From NCBI GenBank assembly GCA_002728755.1, contig PBVT01000047.1, positions 186,001 to 250,000 of the forward strand: a DNA stretch of 64,000 nucleotides. The letters are read 5' to 3'. Both the position numbers and the translations under genes were made by a program. Below the pieces are notes generated by a model. That model did not search any database. It was not told the origin of the DNA and saw only the letters and a list, made by a program, of their open reading frames with translations. Shown piece after piece: positions 9,139 through 18,625 of this stretch. The number at the start of each line of letters is the position of its first letter. Position 1 is the first letter of the stretch. The DNA comes from Myxococcales bacterium (GTDB taxonomy: Bacteria > Myxococcota_A > UBA9042 > UBA3505).

Positions 9139-9399
9139 ATGGTGCGTTTACCAAAGCATACGTTCGACACGAAAACCCGCGGCCGGTGTCGGTGGGATAA
9201 TCCGAACGTGAGTAATACTCTCGCCTTCCAGACAACAGCCCCGGATATCCAGGTTGTGGATACGGTAATTCTGTACGAGCGTTCCGCAAAGGAGTCGTCG
9301 TCACAGGACCGTATGAGACGGTTACATAAATTCCTTTTGATCGCCTCTGCATCGGGGCTTCTTGTCCTGGGAATAGTGCTGCTACACATACTGCTTTAA
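9139..9399 (+). CDS. Small tail-anchored membrane protein
   Basis: A hypothetical protein with no recognised family. I chose ATG 9139 because GAGGAG (9123-9128) lies ten bases before it. The frame is open from a TTG at 9055, but that codon lies inside a regulatory dyad; ATG 9094 is another option and would add a second hydrophobic segment at the N-terminus. The 86-residue form has a polar, basic N-terminal half and one C-terminal transmembrane helix (LLIASASGLLVLGIVLLHIL), as in tail-anchored proteins. It is divergent from the sigma54 activator and may be its target gene (inference). Confidence 0.5.
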   Translation: MVRLPKHTFDTKTRGRCRWDNPNVSNTLAFQTTAPDIQVVDTVILYERSAKESSSQDRMRRLHKFLLIASASGLLVLGIVLLHILL

Positions 9400-9543
9400 C
9401 ACTAGACAACCGCCACATAGATCTCGGGACGATGGGGATTGTTCCTTGACGCGGACCCCGTTAGCCGTGTTTCTTTGGACTCGTTGTATCCTTGGCCGTC
9501 CGAGGTGTCGTACCCCCGCTATACCAACCAGAGGAACGTTAAC

Positions 9544-10278
9544 GTGAAACGATATAGCCCGATTCTATTGGCCATCGCTATTCTCGCCTTTGCCATGCCA
9601 GCGATAGCTGCGCCTGGGAGTAGAGCCAGTAATACTGTGACCTATGATGGTCAGATGATTGGACCCGATAACCGCCCCGTATCCGGGATCTATCAACTCC
9701 AATTTTCTCTGCATCGTTCCGAGAAGGCGCGAAATTCCATCTGGAAAGAGAAACACGAGGTTGCGGTAACAAACGGATTCTACCGTATATCCCTTGGTGC
9801 TATGAAGCCGATCCCCAAACGTTTCAAACTGGAAAAGCTGTACTTATCTGTTGCAATGGTTGATGGACCAGAGCTGGTTCGAGAGCCTCTCAAACCATTG
9901 ATTCAGTCAGCAGCAGAGACGTCTCAGACTAGAATTGAACCAGTAAAACCCGCAGATAAACGGCCATCACGCACAGGTTTTGTTGCCGAGGCCGATCGAG
10001 CGGAGTTCGCAAATGAAGCCGAGGTAGCAGCCAACGCTACACGTCTAGAAGGAAAAACCCTGGATGAGGTCGTGACCTATGTGAAATCCACGATTGGGGG
10101 CCGAACGGTTCTAGTGAGTAAGAACCTTGAGCTCTCAGGACACGCGGGTGGAGTTGGTGGTAAGAAGCCGTTCGAGGTTATGTGCCCACGTGGTTACGTC
10201 GTTGTCGGAATTCAGGGACGTGCTGGACGCTTCATCGATGGGTTTGAGCTGATCTGTGCCTCGTTAAAGACACAGTAA
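9544..10278 (+). CDS. Secreted protein of unknown function
   Basis: GTG start at 9544 with an AGAGG ribosome site about nine bases upstream; the frame extends further up but without a signal peptide start. The signal peptide runs MKRYSPILLAIAILAF to a cleavage after AIA. An N-terminal beta-rich region (about 30-120; QLQFSLHRS, NGFYRISLG) resembles the small extracellular domains that recur in myxobacterial secreted proteins. After an alanine-rich linker, the C-terminal segment (CPRGYVVVGIQGRAGRFIDG to LICASL) has a two-cysteine pattern seen in secreted proteins of this lineage. 244 residues. No enzyme motif; function unknown. Confidence 0.65.
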   Translation: MKRYSPILLAIAILAFAMPAIAAPGSRASNTVTYDGQMIGPDNRPVSGIYQLQFSLHRSEKARNSIWKEKHEVAVTNGFYRISLGAMKPIPKRFKLEKLYLSVAMVDGPELVREPLKPLIQSAAETSQTRIEPVKPADKRPSRTGFVAEADRAEFANEAEVAANATRLEGKTLDEVVTYVKSTIGGRTVLVSKNLELSGHAGGVGGKKPFEVMCPRGYVVVGIQGRAGRFIDGFELICASLKTQ

Positions 10279-10292
10279 TCTGCAACCAGCGA

Positions 10293-11546
10293 TTAGAGCT
10301 TCCCAAGGATGAAATTGACGTAGAGTGGCAAGACCTGCCGCATCAAGACGCTCATATTCATCGGGGTATATTCCGGGTGGTAGGCGGAAAAAATATTGAA
10401 ACCAAAGCCGTTCCCGCTACTACCATAATCAAGCTGACATGAACCACAGTCCTGCACATCAGGAAGCGGCTGGTTCGGTGGTAAATCATTATATTGTCGG
10501 TAGATCCCGCTAGGTCCTGTCATCGCAAGATGATAGGCCTCTCGCCCACTCAGAGCCGACGGTAAGGCATGGTCGAACCGAAATTGTAGTCGCAAGTAGG
10601 TCGCCACAAGCGTCGGTAGAACAGCCGCCGCTTCGCGCTCCGCCCACCAGGGATCATCGGTACAGTCATGTCCACTGAGCCGAATTGGATCCGAGTTTTC
10701 GGCACAAACATACGCCGGTGGCGGCTGTTGAATATCGGGATTCACCGGATACTTACAGTCCCGGGGGAATTCCCTGAGCCCGCAATCCACGGCACCAGAC
10801 GGTTCACATTCACAATAGCCAGGGAACGTACCCGTGACACATTCTCCACCGCAGAGGTTACACCTCGATGGCGTTGGTCCGAGACCGTCCTGATTGATCA
10901 CATTGCCTGAGGGGGTAAATGGAGCCACGGTAATGTCGCATCGACTTACTGCACCCTCGACGTCTACAAGGAATTTGCCGACGTACCCGGCTGAACCTCG
11001 GTTGGCGTTCATGACACCAGCGGCGACAGAAAGCCCCCACCCGAACGACACAACACCCAATCGTTCTTCATCAACACTCTGCTTATTTCGAGCGCGCTGT
11101 AAGACCTCAGAGAGTAAGCCTTGATGGTCTTTACCATTATAGTCTTCCTCTCCCCCGGTCCGGTTTGAGCCCAGCCCACGACCTGGAGGATTATATACGA
11201 AAACAACAGCCGGAACCTCCGCTGCCAGCTCACTGGCGATGTCTGCAAAGTATTCTTCCCCGCTTTCCAGACCGGGCGGTACTAGAACGAGACCAGGGCA
11301 TGGATTCGCGGCCTGGCAGGTCACTGGCCGATGGATTTCCATGTAGAACTTGAGGTTGTTGTAGAGAGGACGCTCTACCGACATATCAACGGTCAGGGGT
11401 AATGGGCCCAGATCCGTGCCTGTCGTGCTGTCGTCGACTGTTTGAGTGTCAGGGACATCGGCGGCACCGCCACCCGAACTGCAGGCCAATCCAATGCCCG
11501 ACAAAATCGCTAGTAGTACACCGAGATATTTTCGCTTTGCCGACAT
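10293..11546 (-). CDS. Lipoprotein with alpha/beta-hydrolase-like fold
   Basis: A 417-residue lipoprotein: signal peptide beginning MSAKRKYLGVLL, lipobox LACS, then an acidic Thr/Asp-rich linker. The body resembles a serine-hydrolase fold: GLVLVPPGLESG looks like the strand and oxyanion region, and VVSFGWGLSVAAGVM sits where a nucleophile elbow would be, though the sequence FGWGLS does not fit GxSxG, so catalysis is doubtful. Several cysteines cluster in the middle (CNLCGGEC, CECEPS) and could bind metal or form disulfides. ATG 11546 is preferred over an upstream codon at 11624 because it has GGAG before it and begins the signal peptide directly. Confidence 0.6.
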   Translation of the reverse strand: MSAKRKYLGVLLAILSGIGLACSSGGGAADVPDTQTVDDSTTGTDLGPLPLTVDMSVERPLYNNLKFYMEIHRPVTCQAANPCPGLVLVPPGLESGEEYFADIASELAAEVPAVVFVYNPPGRGLGSNRTGGEEDYNGKDHQGLLSEVLQRARNKQSVDEERLGVVSFGWGLSVAAGVMNANRGSAGYVGKFLVDVEGAVSRCDITVAPFTPSGNVINQDGLGPTPSRCNLCGGECVTGTFPGYCECEPSGAVDCGLREFPRDCKYPVNPDIQQPPPAYVCAENSDPIRLSGHDCTDDPWWAEREAAAVLPTLVATYLRLQFRFDHALPSALSGREAYHLAMTGPSGIYRQYNDLPPNQPLPDVQDCGSCQLDYGSSGNGFGFNIFSAYHPEYTPMNMSVLMRQVLPLYVNFILGKL

Positions 11547-11650
11547 CAACTTTCGCTCCACGACGATAAATAGAAACAAAAACAACGCGCCCTCTATCGA
11601 CTCAACATCCCTGTTCCGTCGCAACAGGTCAAGCCGTAAAGGTCCATATC

Positions 11651-12715
11651 ATGGAGAAATTCCAGGACTCGAAAACCACCGATCTCTGCTCCGTTGACAC
11701 CCATGATCGTGCGCGGCTACAGGGTCATTTTCAAGGAACCCCTCGATCGTTTCGACGCTGGTTCCGAAACCAGGACCTGAACAATAGCGCACCTGGAATT
11801 TCAAAAGAAGAGCTCGCAAATACCCTTATCCCTGGAAAGATTTGGACCGTGGGCCCCGAGGATTGTGATTGGCCTTCCTCCGTCGGTGATCTTCTAGAAC
11901 CCCCCATCGTTCTATACGGCCGAGGAACTCCTCTTCCATCGGGTCCAAAGCTAGCGGTCGTCGGAAGTCGAACCGAAGATCCGTTTACCCATCGAATGTG
12001 TCGTCTGATAATCGACCATTGGGCTACCGTTCATCCCAATGGTGCAGTCATCTCCGGTGGAGGGCTCGGCGTAGATCAGGTTGCGTTATCTATGGCTCTC
12101 AAGACGGGCCTCCACCCCGTTGTGTGTCTCGCTGGCGACATATCCCGTCCCACCCCACGCAGCCTCACCAGCCTGTTTGAACAGGTGCTACACCATGGAA
12201 CACTCTTGAGCGAAGCGTTTCCCGGAACGCCTTCATTTCCCTACCTGTTCCCCGATCGTAACCGACTCATCGCTGCATTATCAGACGCAGTCGTTGTCGT
12301 TCGGGCCGCCAGGAAAAGCGGTAGCCTGAATACTCTAGAACACGCACTCACGATCGGTCGACCCGTGTATGGCATTCCGGGACCCATTGATGATCCCGGC
12401 TGGGCTGGACTACACGACGCCTTCGACAACCAGACCGCCATACCATTATTTAATATGGAGCGTCTTGGTACGCCCAGAATCAGGACACGAGCATCTACGT
12501 CAATGTGGTCCAAACTCACAAAAAACCACCGAATCCTGGTAAATCAATTGGAACGGGGACCCGCAACAATAGAAGCATTATCCGCAATCCTACGATTGAC
12601 AGTTACCGACGTGATGCAGATGATGCTGGACCTTGAGCTAGCCAACATTGTATGTAGGCGACGCGATGATACCTACGAGACCCGTCTCGAATCGGAGAAG
12701 GCATGTCAAAACTGA
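11651..12715 (+). CDS. dprA: DNA-processing protein DprA
   Basis: DprA loads RecA on incoming single-stranded DNA during natural transformation. The Rossmann-like core is visible: KLAVVGSR (about 104), ISGGGLGVDQVA (in place of the usual SGLARGID), HPVVCLAGD, and the RNRLIAALSDAVVVVRA segment. The C-terminal part (about 285-345) looks like a winged helix. Length 354, normal for the family. It overlaps topA by 13 bases; the dprA-topA order is common in bacteria. The N-terminal 50 residues are poorly conserved, so the start could lie further in. Confidence 0.88.
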   Translation: MEKFQDSKTTDLCSVDTHDRARLQGHFQGTPRSFRRWFRNQDLNNSAPGISKEELANTLIPGKIWTVGPEDCDWPSSVGDLLEPPIVLYGRGTPLPSGPKLAVVGSRTEDPFTHRMCRLIIDHWATVHPNGAVISGGGLGVDQVALSMALKTGLHPVVCLAGDISRPTPRSLTSLFEQVLHHGTLLSEAFPGTPSFPYLFPDRNRLIAALSDAVVVVRAARKSGSLNTLEHALTIGRPVYGIPGPIDDPGWAGLHDAFDNQTAIPLFNMERLGTPRIRTRASTSMWSKLTKNHRILVNQLERGPATIEALSAILRLTVTDVMQMMLDLELANIVCRRRDDTYETRLESEKACQN

Positions 12716-15249
12716 TTATTGTAGAATCCCCGGCCAAGGCGAGAACCATTAAGAAGATTCTCGGTTCCGACTACGAAGTAAAAGCTTCGATGGGACACAT
12801 CCGTGATTTACCGGAACGAACCAAGGGGATTGATCCAGAACAGGACTTTGCCCCCACCTACATCCCAATCAAGGGAAAGAATAAGGTGCTCAAAGATATC
12901 CGAAGCGCGACAAAGAGCGTAGACGAAATCCTCCTCGCAATGGACGGGGATCGCGAGGGTGAGTCCATTGCCTGGCACCTCTACGACGAATTGAAACCAG
13001 AGGTTCCGGTTCGAAGAATGGTATTCCGCGAGATTACCAAATCGGCGATCGAAACAGCTCTCGGTAATACTAGAGAGCTGGATATGAATCTCGTCGAGGC
13101 GCAGCGTGCCCGCCGTACCATCGATCGACTATACGGCTGGGATGTCAGCCCCATGTTATGGCGAAAGATAAAGCCAGGACTGAGCGCGGGACGCGTACAG
13201 TCCGTAGCCCTGCGGCTCCTGGTAGAACGAGAGAACGAGCGTATTGCATTCGAATCGACAAACCTTCATGACCTCCGGGCCAGCTTTACGGTTACGGACG
13301 ACGATGCCGCCCCCTTTGATGCCACCCTGGTCCGAGTCGACGAGCGCGTTATCGCCAGTCTACGCGACTTCGATTCCACAACGGGTAAGCGGAAAAACAC
13401 CAAATCCTGGGCCCTGACCAAAGAGGAAGCCGAACAGCTTCTGGAACGGCTTAAAGAAAAATCGGGCGAGATTCTGAGTGTCGAAGTAAAGCCGCAGGTT
13501 CTTCGTCCCTCCCCTCCGTTCACTACATCGACAATGCAGCAAGAAGCTGTACGACGTCTCCGTTTTTCGGCACGTCGCACGATGCAGATTGCGCAACGAC
13601 TCTACGAAGCGGGCTACATCACCTACATGCGTACAGATTCGACCAAATTGTCGGACCAGGCCATCGATGCAGCCCGAAACCTGATCTCGAATGAGTTCGG
13701 ACCGGACCTTCTTCCGCAAACTCCAAGATCCTATGACACCAAAACCCGTAACGCGCAGGAAGCCCACGAAGCGATTCGGCCAGCCGGTGAAGTGTTCCCG
13801 TCGATCGTGGATATGAAACGCACCCTCGACACGGATGAATATCGCCTCTATGAGCTCATCTGGAGACGAACCGTATCATCCCAGATGGTGGACGCACACG
13901 TCGACCAGACTACACTGCAGATCGGTGTCGATAATGCGGTCTTTCGTGCCTCGGGCCGAACCGTTCGGCTTCCCGGGTATACGTTAGCGTATAAGGCCTT
14001 TCGTGAAGACGAGGACAACACATCTGGAGAGCGGAATCTACCCAACGTGATCACCGGCACGACAGTCGTATGGGCCGATGGAGAATCTCTCACACTTCGG
14101 GAACAAAACACGCGCCCCCCTGCACGTTTCAACGACGCGTCTCTGGTAAAATCACTCGAAGAGAAGGGTATCGGGCGACCCAGTACCTACGCGAACATTA
14201 TCCAGCATCTACTGGACAAAGGGTACTGCTTCCGACGTAGCGGCCGTATGATCATTCCCACCTTCATGGGCATCGCCGTTGTTTCTCTACTCAAAGAGTT
14301 CATGCCCCACCTGGTGGACTATAACTTCACGGCCGACATGGAATCACAACTGGATTCCATCGCACGTGGAGAATACGACACGACTCTGTATCTATCGCAA
14401 TTCTACAACGATGGATTTGGCGAAAGTAAAGGTGAAGAGACCGTCCCTGGTCTGGTAGATCTTCTGAACCAGGTAAAAGATGAAATCGATCCTCGAAAAG
14501 CTTGCACAATAGCCATCGGTGAAAACGATGCTGGGGTCGTTGTTCAGGTACGTATCGGGCGCTACGGCCCATTCGTGCAGGTCGGTGAAGCAACATCACC
14601 GATCCCAGATGACCAGGCCCCAGACGAATTGACTCTCGAGGTTGTAGCCGAGCTGATCGCCGCTCGTGAACGAGGGGAAACCCCGTTAGGCCATGACGAT
14701 CAGGAACGACCCATCTATCTTCGTAACGGTCGATTCGGCTGGTATGTTGAGCTTGGTGATGATGAGGCGGAGAAACCCAAACGAGTCAGCCTTTCTCAAG
14801 GAATGGATCCAGAATCCGTTGATCTGGAAACAGCAATACGGCAGTTGAGTCTACCTCGACCTCTAGGTGTCTATCCAAGTACCGACGAAGAGATCACTGC
14901 AGCCGTAGGCCGTTATGGCGACTATATTCGCTGCGGGAAGCAAACACGCTCGTTAAAGAACATCAGCTTCGCCATCGATGTTACTCTCGAGCAGGCTATC
15001 AAGGCTCTCGACGAAGAAGTCCGTAAGAAAGAAGGCGTCGTTCTTGGGAAAGATCCTGAAACAGATGCTGAGGTTCGCCTGATGGATGGGCGCTATGGTC
15101 CATACCTGACCAACGGAGAGCTCAACGCCTCCGTTCCAAAGAATCAAGCGACAGATGAAATCACCCTCGAATTTGCCCTCGAATATTTGAAAGAGAAGGG
15201 TAAGGCTCCAAAACGTCGGGGAAAGAAAAAGCAGGCCAAACGCGCCTGA
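12703..15249 (+). CDS. topA: DNA topoisomerase I
   Basis: Type IA topoisomerase that relaxes negative supercoils through a 5'-phosphotyrosine intermediate. The Toprim domain begins SKLIIVESPAKARTIKKILG, with acidic triad MDGDREGES. The catalytic Tyr is Tyr308 in YITYMRTDST. Instead of the zinc fingers of the E. coli enzyme, the C-terminus has about four GRYGPY-type repeats (GRYGPFVQ, GRFGWYVE, GRYGDYIR, GRYGPYLT) and a lysine-rich tail. 848 residues. It sits between dprA and trmFO and is probably in one operon with them. Confidence 0.97.
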   Translation: MSKLIIVESPAKARTIKKILGSDYEVKASMGHIRDLPERTKGIDPEQDFAPTYIPIKGKNKVLKDIRSATKSVDEILLAMDGDREGESIAWHLYDELKPEVPVRRMVFREITKSAIETALGNTRELDMNLVEAQRARRTIDRLYGWDVSPMLWRKIKPGLSAGRVQSVALRLLVERENERIAFESTNLHDLRASFTVTDDDAAPFDATLVRVDERVIASLRDFDSTTGKRKNTKSWALTKEEAEQLLERLKEKSGEILSVEVKPQVLRPSPPFTTSTMQQEAVRRLRFSARRTMQIAQRLYEAGYITYMRTDSTKLSDQAIDAARNLISNEFGPDLLPQTPRSYDTKTRNAQEAHEAIRPAGEVFPSIVDMKRTLDTDEYRLYELIWRRTVSSQMVDAHVDQTTLQIGVDNAVFRASGRTVRLPGYTLAYKAFREDEDNTSGERNLPNVITGTTVVWADGESLTLREQNTRPPARFNDASLVKSLEEKGIGRPSTYANIIQHLLDKGYCFRRSGRMIIPTFMGIAVVSLLKEFMPHLVDYNFTADMESQLDSIARGEYDTTLYLSQFYNDGFGESKGEETVPGLVDLLNQVKDEIDPRKACTIAIGENDAGVVVQVRIGRYGPFVQVGEATSPIPDDQAPDELTLEVVAELIAARERGETPLGHDDQERPIYLRNGRFGWYVELGDDEAEKPKRVSLSQGMDPESVDLETAIRQLSLPRPLGVYPSTDEEITAAVGRYGDYIRCGKQTRSLKNISFAIDVTLEQAIKALDEEVRKKEGVVLGKDPETDAEVRLMDGRYGPYLTNGELNASVPKNQATDEITLEFALEYLKEKGKAPKRRGKKKQAKRA

Positions 15250-15265
15250 ACGTCTTGTTAAAGAT

Positions 15266-16666
15266 ATGGACTCCGGAACCAACAACGCCAGTGCACCTGG
15301 ATCTGTCGCAATTATCGGCGGTGGTCTCGCTGGTTGTGAATGTGCCCATCAATTAGCGAAAGCGGGCATCCGTACCACTATCTTCGAAATGAGACCCGGC
15401 AAAAGAAGCCAGGCGCATAAGACAGATCATCTAGCCGAGCTCGTCTGCAGTAATTCCTTTCGAGCTGCGAGTATTGAAAACGCTGTGGGGCTCATCAAGG
15501 AAGAGATGAGACGACTTGGTTCCTTGATTATGGAGGTAGCGGACGTCTCAAAAGTACCGGCTGGCGGGGCCCATGCCGTGGATCGAGATCGATTTGCTGA
15601 AGGCGTAACAACGCAGATTCATAACAACCCGAACATTCAGATCGATCGCACGGAGATAACCTCCCTGGATGCCGATGAACTGTCCTCGTTCGATACCATC
15701 GTGGTTGCCACCGGCCCTCTTACATCGGAAGGCCTGGCCGCAGATCTTGTGCAGCGAACAGATAAAGAGCGTCTCTATTTCTATGATGCGATCGCTCCCG
15801 TGGTAGAAGCAGACTCCATTGACTATTCGATCGTATTCGCAGCATCCAGATACGGTAAAGGTGGAGACGATTACCTGAACTGCCCCATGGATGAGCCGAC
15901 GTATTATGCGTTTATAGAGGAACTCCTCGCAGCCGAGAAAATACCGCTTCACGAAATGGATGACCCCCGATTTTTTCCGGGCTGCCAACCCATCGAAGAA
16001 ATCGCGAGACAAGGACCGCTATCTCCAGCATATGGCCCCATGAAACCCGTGGGCTTAACCGATCCGCAAACGGGCAAGCGACCATTCGCTGTGGTCCAAC
16101 TCCGTACGGAAAACACAGCCTGCACGGCATATAATCTTGTGGGTTTCCAGACCCGGTTGAAATATCCGGAACAAAAACGTGTTCTCTCTCAGATCCCTGG
16201 TCTATCGGAAGCTGTCTTCTTGCGTATGGGGTCAGTCCACCGAAACACATATCTCGATAGCCCTCGAATACTGGACGACAGGTTACGGCTTGCCCATACG
16301 CCCCGAATTCGGTTTGCGGGTCAGATTACCGGTGTCGAAGGGTACGTAGAGAGTACAGCCTGTGGTTTGTTGCAGGGAATTTTCACGGCTGCAGAGCTCC
16401 TGGGAAAGGACCTTAATCCTCCACCGCCCGCATCCGCTCTAGGCTCCATGCTAGCTCATCTACGGTCGACGGTAACCGATGACTTTCAGCCCTCGAATAT
16501 CCATTGGGGCCATTTCCCACCGCTCACCGGAAAACTACCCCGCGGTCGACGAGGTCGAAGAGAACGCCGTGCGTTGATGGCAGAGCGTTCGCTGAACGCT
16601 CTGGAAGTATGGCGTAAATCCATAACCGAGATCGTGCCACAACAAATTGGCGAATTCGAGCGGTAG
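15266..16666 (+). CDS. trmFO: tRNA (uracil-54-C5)-methyltransferase, folate-dependent
   Basis: FAD enzyme that makes ribothymidine at tRNA position 54 using methylene-tetrahydrofolate. The FAD-binding glycine motif IIGGGLAGCECAHQLA (about 12-27) is followed by the TrmFO signature MRPGKRSQAHKTDHLAELV and CSNSFRA; the Cys of the latter is a family hallmark. TGVEGYVESTACGLLQGI near residue 355 is also typical. Length 466 is normal. It starts 16 bases after topA. Confidence 0.95.
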   Translation: MDSGTNNASAPGSVAIIGGGLAGCECAHQLAKAGIRTTIFEMRPGKRSQAHKTDHLAELVCSNSFRAASIENAVGLIKEEMRRLGSLIMEVADVSKVPAGGAHAVDRDRFAEGVTTQIHNNPNIQIDRTEITSLDADELSSFDTIVVATGPLTSEGLAADLVQRTDKERLYFYDAIAPVVEADSIDYSIVFAASRYGKGGDDYLNCPMDEPTYYAFIEELLAAEKIPLHEMDDPRFFPGCQPIEEIARQGPLSPAYGPMKPVGLTDPQTGKRPFAVVQLRTENTACTAYNLVGFQTRLKYPEQKRVLSQIPGLSEAVFLRMGSVHRNTYLDSPRILDDRLRLAHTPRIRFAGQITGVEGYVESTACGLLQGIFTAAELLGKDLNPPPPASALGSMLAHLRSTVTDDFQPSNIHWGHFPPLTGKLPRGRRGRRERRALMAERSLNALEVWRKSITEIVPQQIGEFER

Positions 16667-16735
16667 CATCCCCGCCATCAATCGATCAGACCGAATCCTC
16701 ACTATGGGAATTCAATACGTGTTCGGTCCACAAGC

Positions 16736-16764
16736 TTGACGGTTATGCAGACCAACTCTACCAT
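16736..16764 (+). promoter_or_regulatory. Sigma70-like promoter for the pilus operon
   Basis: TTGACG (16736-16741), a 17-base spacer, then TACCAT (16759-16764). A start point near 16771 would give a leader of about 60 bases before pilB. The preceding trmFO gene ends at 16666, so this 164-base gap is a natural place for the promoter. Spacing is optimal; the -10 box is only moderate. The remainder of the gap shows nothing else. Confidence 0.4.
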
Positions 16765-16830
16765 TCCAATGGGGCTCGGATCGTCAATGTCTGCCTCATT
16801 CACCTATTCGATAGCCAGGATCGACTCAAT

Positions 16831-18606
16831 ATGGCGAAGAAAACGAAGGCAGGTAGCGACGGGAAGAAGGGCAAAAAGAAACAAGCCGGTGCAGAAAATC
16901 TTCCCGCCGTATTAAGCGAAAAAGGTCTTGGAGATATTCTTCTACGCGAGAAGATTGTCGATCCCGAGAGACTCGATAAGGCGAAGCGAGAGGTTGAGCG
17001 CCGCGGTGGGCGATTGACTGGTACTCTGGCCAAACTGGGGCTCGTAGAGGAAACCAAACTGGTGGACTTTATGAGTCGACACTACGGTGTCCCCTCTGTT
17101 GCGCTCAAAGAAGCAGCCGTAGACCCTACCGTTATTGAACTGATCCCACGAGAGGTCTGTGAACGTCACTGCCTGTTGCCCATTCGACAACAGGGCTCGT
17201 CTCTGATTGTGGCGATGAGTGACCCGTCGAATATCTACGCTATCGACGACATCAAATTCCTTACAGGCCTTAGCGTTGAAGTAGTCTGTGCCGCAGATAC
17301 GGAGATCCGAGCTGCGATTGAAAGACATTATGGCACCAACGAATATGCATCGATGTTGGAGGAGCTCGAAGCCACAGAAGTCGAGTTCCTACAAGATGAC
17401 GATGAGCTGGACATCGACGAACTGGAGAGCGCATCGCAGGAAGCACCTGTCGTCCGATTGGTGAACCTAATCCTCGTAGACGCTATTACTCGTGGTGCTA
17501 GTGATATTCATATCGAGCCCTACGAAAAGAACTTTCGCGTACGATATCGCGTTGATGGAGTGTTGTCTGAGGTGATGGCACCACCGATCAAGTTAAAAAA
17601 CGCGATCACAAGTCGTCTAAAAATCATGTCCGAAATGGATATCGCGGAACGACGTCTTCCGCAGGATGGACGCATCAAGCTGGTCATGGGTCGCCAGAAA
17701 GAAGTCGACTTCCGTGTCTCAGTGCTTCCCTGTCTCCATGGCGAAAAAATCGTCATGCGTATTCTGGATAAGAGTGCCCTCCAGTTGGACATGACAAAAC
17801 TGGGGTTTGAGGAAGTGCAGCTAGCCTCCTTTAAGGATTCCATCCACCAACCGTATGGCATGGTACTCGTTACCGGTCCGACCGGGTCGGGAAAAACAAC
17901 GACTCTTTATTCTGCGCTTATGGACCTGAATAAAGTCAGTGAAAATATCTCTACGGCCGAAGACCCGGTCGAAATGACAATGGAAGGTATCAACCAGGTT
18001 GCCATTCATGACACCATCGGGCTCAACTTCGCATCTGTGCTCCGCTCGTTCTTGCGGCAGGATCCGGACATTATCATGGTCGGGGAGATTCGAGACTTCG
18101 AGACTGCTGAGATCGCGGTAAAAGCGGCGCTTACCGGTCACCTTGTGTTGTCTACCATCCATACCAATGATGCACCTTCAACAGTCAATCGTCTGCTGAA
18201 TATGGGTGTAGAGCCATTTCTTGTCACAGCATCGCTCAACTCAATTCTTGCACAACGTCTCGCTAGACGAATTTGTTCTGGGTGTGCCGAGCCAACGGAA
18301 ATACCGCCCGAAGCATTAATCGCTGCTGGGATGTCCGAATCGGATATTGAAGACTGCATGCCTATGAAGGGAAAGGGGTGCCATGTTTGTAACGAGACAG
18401 GCTACAAAGGACGCGTAGCTCTGTACGAAATTATGCCGATGTCAGAAGAGCTGAAAGAAGCCGTCCTTCAAGGGTATTCTGCTATTGAACTGAAACGTGA
18501 AGCTATCCGACTCGGAATGCGAACACTTCGAGCCTCTGGTCTTACGAAGGTTGCCGAAGGGATGACCACCTTGGATGAAATCATTCGAGTGACTCGAGCG
18601 GATTAA
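16831..18606 (+). CDS. pilB: Type IV pilus assembly ATPase PilB
   Basis: Hexameric ATPase that powers pilus extension from the cytoplasmic face. A lysine-rich N-terminal tail is followed by the MshEN/GspE_N domain (LGDILLREKIV; IVAMSDPSNIYAIDDIKFLTG), then the ATPase core with Walker A GPTGSGKTTT (about 348), Asp box (SDIHIEPYEKN), Walker B LRQDPDIIMVGEIRD and His box TIHTND. A zinc-binding insert has CSGC (about 482) and CHVC. 591 residues, close to the family norm. It begins a same-strand run with pilT, pilC, pilS and pilR. Confidence 0.93.
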   Translation: MAKKTKAGSDGKKGKKKQAGAENLPAVLSEKGLGDILLREKIVDPERLDKAKREVERRGGRLTGTLAKLGLVEETKLVDFMSRHYGVPSVALKEAAVDPTVIELIPREVCERHCLLPIRQQGSSLIVAMSDPSNIYAIDDIKFLTGLSVEVVCAADTEIRAAIERHYGTNEYASMLEELEATEVEFLQDDDELDIDELESASQEAPVVRLVNLILVDAITRGASDIHIEPYEKNFRVRYRVDGVLSEVMAPPIKLKNAITSRLKIMSEMDIAERRLPQDGRIKLVMGRQKEVDFRVSVLPCLHGEKIVMRILDKSALQLDMTKLGFEEVQLASFKDSIHQPYGMVLVTGPTGSGKTTTLYSALMDLNKVSENISTAEDPVEMTMEGINQVAIHDTIGLNFASVLRSFLRQDPDIIMVGEIRDFETAEIAVKAALTGHLVLSTIHTNDAPSTVNRLLNMGVEPFLVTASLNSILAQRLARRICSGCAEPTEIPPEALIAAGMSESDIEDCMPMKGKGCHVCNETGYKGRVALYEIMPMSEELKEAVLQGYSAIELKREAIRLGMRTLRASGLTKVAEGMTTLDEIIRVTRAD

Positions 18607-18625
18607 GCGGTAGAGGAGAATACAC

